Source: Candidatus Aminicenantota bacterium
GTDB taxonomy: Bacteria > Acidobacteriota > Aminicenantia > UBA2199
Length of the DNA: 33,159 nucleotides
Assembly: GCA_029938635.1 (NCBI GenBank)
Contig: JAOZUQ010000003.1
Span: 1,627 to 34,785, forward strand
Direction: 5' to 3'
Shown: positions 31,438 through 33,159 of the stretch, piece by piece
Layout of the letters: every line of letters starts with the position of its first letter
How positions within the stretch are numbered: the stretch's first letter is position 1
Notes under the pieces: generated by a model
Seen by the model: only the letters and a program-made list of their open reading frames with translations
The model's database searches: none
What the model was told of the DNA's origin: nothing
Program-made: the position numbers and the translations under genes

Positions 31438-33159
31438 TTATAAAATTACATATTTGAGGATTCGCGTCCCTACTTTTATTCTATTTACAATTTCCATTCC
31501 TTCTATAACTTTGCCAAAAATTGTATACCTGCCGTCAAGATGAGGTGTGGAAGAGTGTGTAATGAACCACTGGCTCCCTTCTGTATCCTTCCCTGATGAA
31601 GCCATCCCGACACTTCCCTCCTCATAATATGATCTGGAGAATTCTGAACGGATAGTTGTTTCAGGCCCACCCCATCCATCTCCCCTCGGGCACCCATCCT
31701 GTATCACAAAATTAGGCACAACTCTGTGAAAAGCACTTTCACCGAGATACCCTTCACGGATCAGATCCAGAAAATTTGATACAGACCCCGGTGCATCATT
31801 GACATATAACCTTATCACCAAAACTCCTTCATCTGTTTCAATCTTCACTTTCTGGTCAGCAGGGATATTTGTGATCTTTTCCCAGTCCAGAGGTTTCTCC
31901 TGAATTGGATCATCTCCCTTCTCTTCCTGTTTTCCCCGAAAGAAATTAAGAGTTTTTTCAATTTCCTTTTTTTCATTCTCAGTCCCCGATTGTTGAGCCT
32001 GCTCAAGTGACTTTTCCAGAAATGTAAGATCTGAAACAACTTCTTTAAATTTGTGATCAGGATCTCTCAATGCTGATGAAGAGATCATAATAAGGCTGCT
32101 GTCTCCTGAAAGAATGCCTCTTTTAAAAATATCAGCAAAAACTTTTCTGAGAACATGGGAACCTTTACCGGTGGATATTTCTTTTTCAGGATCATATCCT
32201 TTTTTTGATATCATCTCGGATATCGATGATATCCCTGAAGTGGATACAACATTCCCGACTTGCTTAAAGGTCTCTTCTTCAACAAACGGATAGTTCATCG
32301 GGTATTCAGACAATGCGATCAATAATGAACCTTTTTCATACGGATCTGCAGACTTTTTATAAAAGCTTTTGATCATGGATGAAATTTCCTGTTTGTCAGG
32401 TGTAAGTTTGAGTGAAAGTTTCATAAGATTTGCTCCAGCTCTCCAATTCTCTGTTCTTCTGGAAATTTTAAAATAAGCTTTATAATCTTCTCCAGATCCG
32501 ATTCTCATCATTACCTCTGAAGCAGCAACTGATATTTGATAACTTTTATTGGTAAGGAGTGGCAGGATATCACTTTTAACTACACTATACTCGAATTTCC
32601 CGAGTGCACGTATGGTGCTAACAACTATTCTCTGATCAATTCCATCACTAAGGAAAGTCCGTAAAATTTTAACAGCTTCACCTCCTTTACATTTTCCGAG
32701 GGCAATGATCAGGTTCATCTTTACTCTGTCCTCTTTTTCTCTTCCAATCAGATCACGAAGATCCTCAAAATAATTTGAAAGATCAACATCCCTGATCCTT
32801 GAAAGAGCATTTGATGCATAGAACCTGACATCTCCCGAATCACTTTTAAGGAGGACCTTTACTATTGTTCCAAGTCCCTTTTTAGAATGTTTCTTTTTCA
32901 GGATAGCTCTGTAGATACCCAGAGCCTGCCCTCTCATTATGAGATCGTTGCTTCGACTCAGTAAAGGATCGCTGAGAAATTCAAGAGACTCTTCCCCGCC
33001 ACATTTACCGAGAGACTCTAATATGGCCATTTTTATATTATCTGATTTTTCAGTTTTGAAACTTTTAAGGAGTCCGGGTTCTGCTTTAATATCTGCAGTT
33101 TGCCCGAGTGCAAAAACAGCAGCCCGCCTGACTCCGGGATCCACGTCCGATAAGAGGAG
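31438..33159 (-). CDS. HEAT-repeat protein with C-terminal cyclophilin domain (5' truncated)
   Basis: The frame is open to the right end of the window, so the start lies outside; a GTG at 33144 is only an internal codon. About 350 residues are HEAT-type repeats (DPGVRRAAVFALGQT, NIKMAILESLGKCGG, DVRFYASNALSRI, RVKMNLIIALGKCKG, RIVVSTIRALGKFE and more). A charged low-complexity linker follows (EKSLEQAQQSGTENEKKE). The last 130 residues are a cyclophilin-type peptidyl-prolyl isomerase: VKIETDEGVLVIRLY, NFLDLIREGYL, FHRVVPNFVIQDGCPRGDGWGG, GSVGMASSGKDTEGSQWFIT and HLDGRYTIFGKV. Key residues FHR, Q and the F of WFIT are present, so the enzyme is likely active. HEAT repeats probably bind a protein partner. 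Confidence 0.9.
   Translation of the reverse strand, partial: LLLSDVDPGVRRAAVFALGQTADIKAEPGLLKSFKTEKSDNIKMAILESLGKCGGEESLEFLSDPLLSRSNDLIMRGQALGIYRAILKKKHSKKGLGTIVKVLLKSDSGDVRFYASNALSRIRDVDLSNYFEDLRDLIGREKEDRVKMNLIIALGKCKGGEAVKILRTFLSDGIDQRIVVSTIRALGKFEYSVVKSDILPLLTNKSYQISVAASEVMMRIGSGEDYKAYFKISRRTENWRAGANLMKLSLKLTPDKQEISSMIKSFYKKSADPYEKGSLLIALSEYPMNYPFVEEETFKQVGNVVSTSGISSISEMISKKGYDPEKEISTGKGSHVLRKVFADIFKRGILSGDSSLIMISSSALRDPDHKFKEVVSDLTFLEKSLEQAQQSGTENEKKEIEKTLNFFRGKQEEKGDDPIQEKPLDWEKITNIPADQKVKIETDEGVLVIRLYVNDAPGSVSNFLDLIREGYLGESAFHRVVPNFVIQDGCPRGDGWGGPETTIRSEFSRSYYEEGSVGMASSGKDTEGSQWFITHSSTPHLDGRYTIFGKVIEGMEIVNRIKVGTRILKYVIL

Overview
The window is about 33 kb of AT-rich bacterial DNA from a diderm (Gram-negative-type) organism. 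The envelope genes show this: a TolC-type outer-membrane channel with its RND pump and adaptor, a predicted beta-barrel protein, a candidate lipoprotein and many proteins with Sec signal peptides. The gene mix (SBBP beta-propeller repeats, C69 dipeptidases, a secreted papain-like peptidase, Kre9-like secreted domains, a HEAT-repeat cyclophilin, an FHA-GAF-cyclase) suggests an uncultured, protein-degrading lineage in or near Acidobacteriota/Aminicenantota. That placement is a low-confidence inference. There is no CRISPR array, rRNA, recognisable tRNA, phage module or intact transposase. Most of the window looks like stable chromosome.

Layout. 1-2112 is the 3' part of a large secreted SBBP-repeat protein. 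2127-4545 holds a secreted unknown, a tightly overlapped three-gene unit (a 55-residue single-pass peptide, a polytopic membrane protein, a winged-helix regulator) and a YbaK-type deacylase. 4734-7237 carries an MFS transporter and a ChaN-like protein with a PDZ domain. 7353-14527 is a minus-strand block: adaptor, RND pump, TolC channel, then a C69 dipeptidase. 14632-16510 is a tandem duplication of a secreted two-domain protein, including promoter and 3' flank. 16539-20820 has an aromatic amino-acid decarboxylase, a secreted bleomycin-hydrolase-like peptidase and a second C69 dipeptidase. 20842-23203 holds envelope proteins of unknown function, a 33-nt direct repeat and a REP-like hairpin. 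23298-25438 holds a GYD-domain protein and an SLC13-type carrier.

The right part is housekeeping: a structured intergenic region, rpmB, truA, an unknown protein, then plsY-gpsA-cyclase-TPR protein, all overlapping and probably one operon. At the right edge a HEAT-repeat cyclophilin runs off the window. Three peptidases and an amino-acid decarboxylase within 13.5 kb fit use of external peptides and amino acids. The RND block fits export of toxic compounds. The plsY-gpsA-cyclase linkage could join phospholipid synthesis to cAMP signalling.

Several predicted promoters place the -10 hexamer only about 14-22 nt before the start codon, so short leaders seem common here. The best candidates for something undescribed are the small-peptide/membrane-protein/regulator unit, the structured RNA-like region before rpmB, the duplicated Kre9-like secreted proteins, and the hairpin with its 33-nt repeat.
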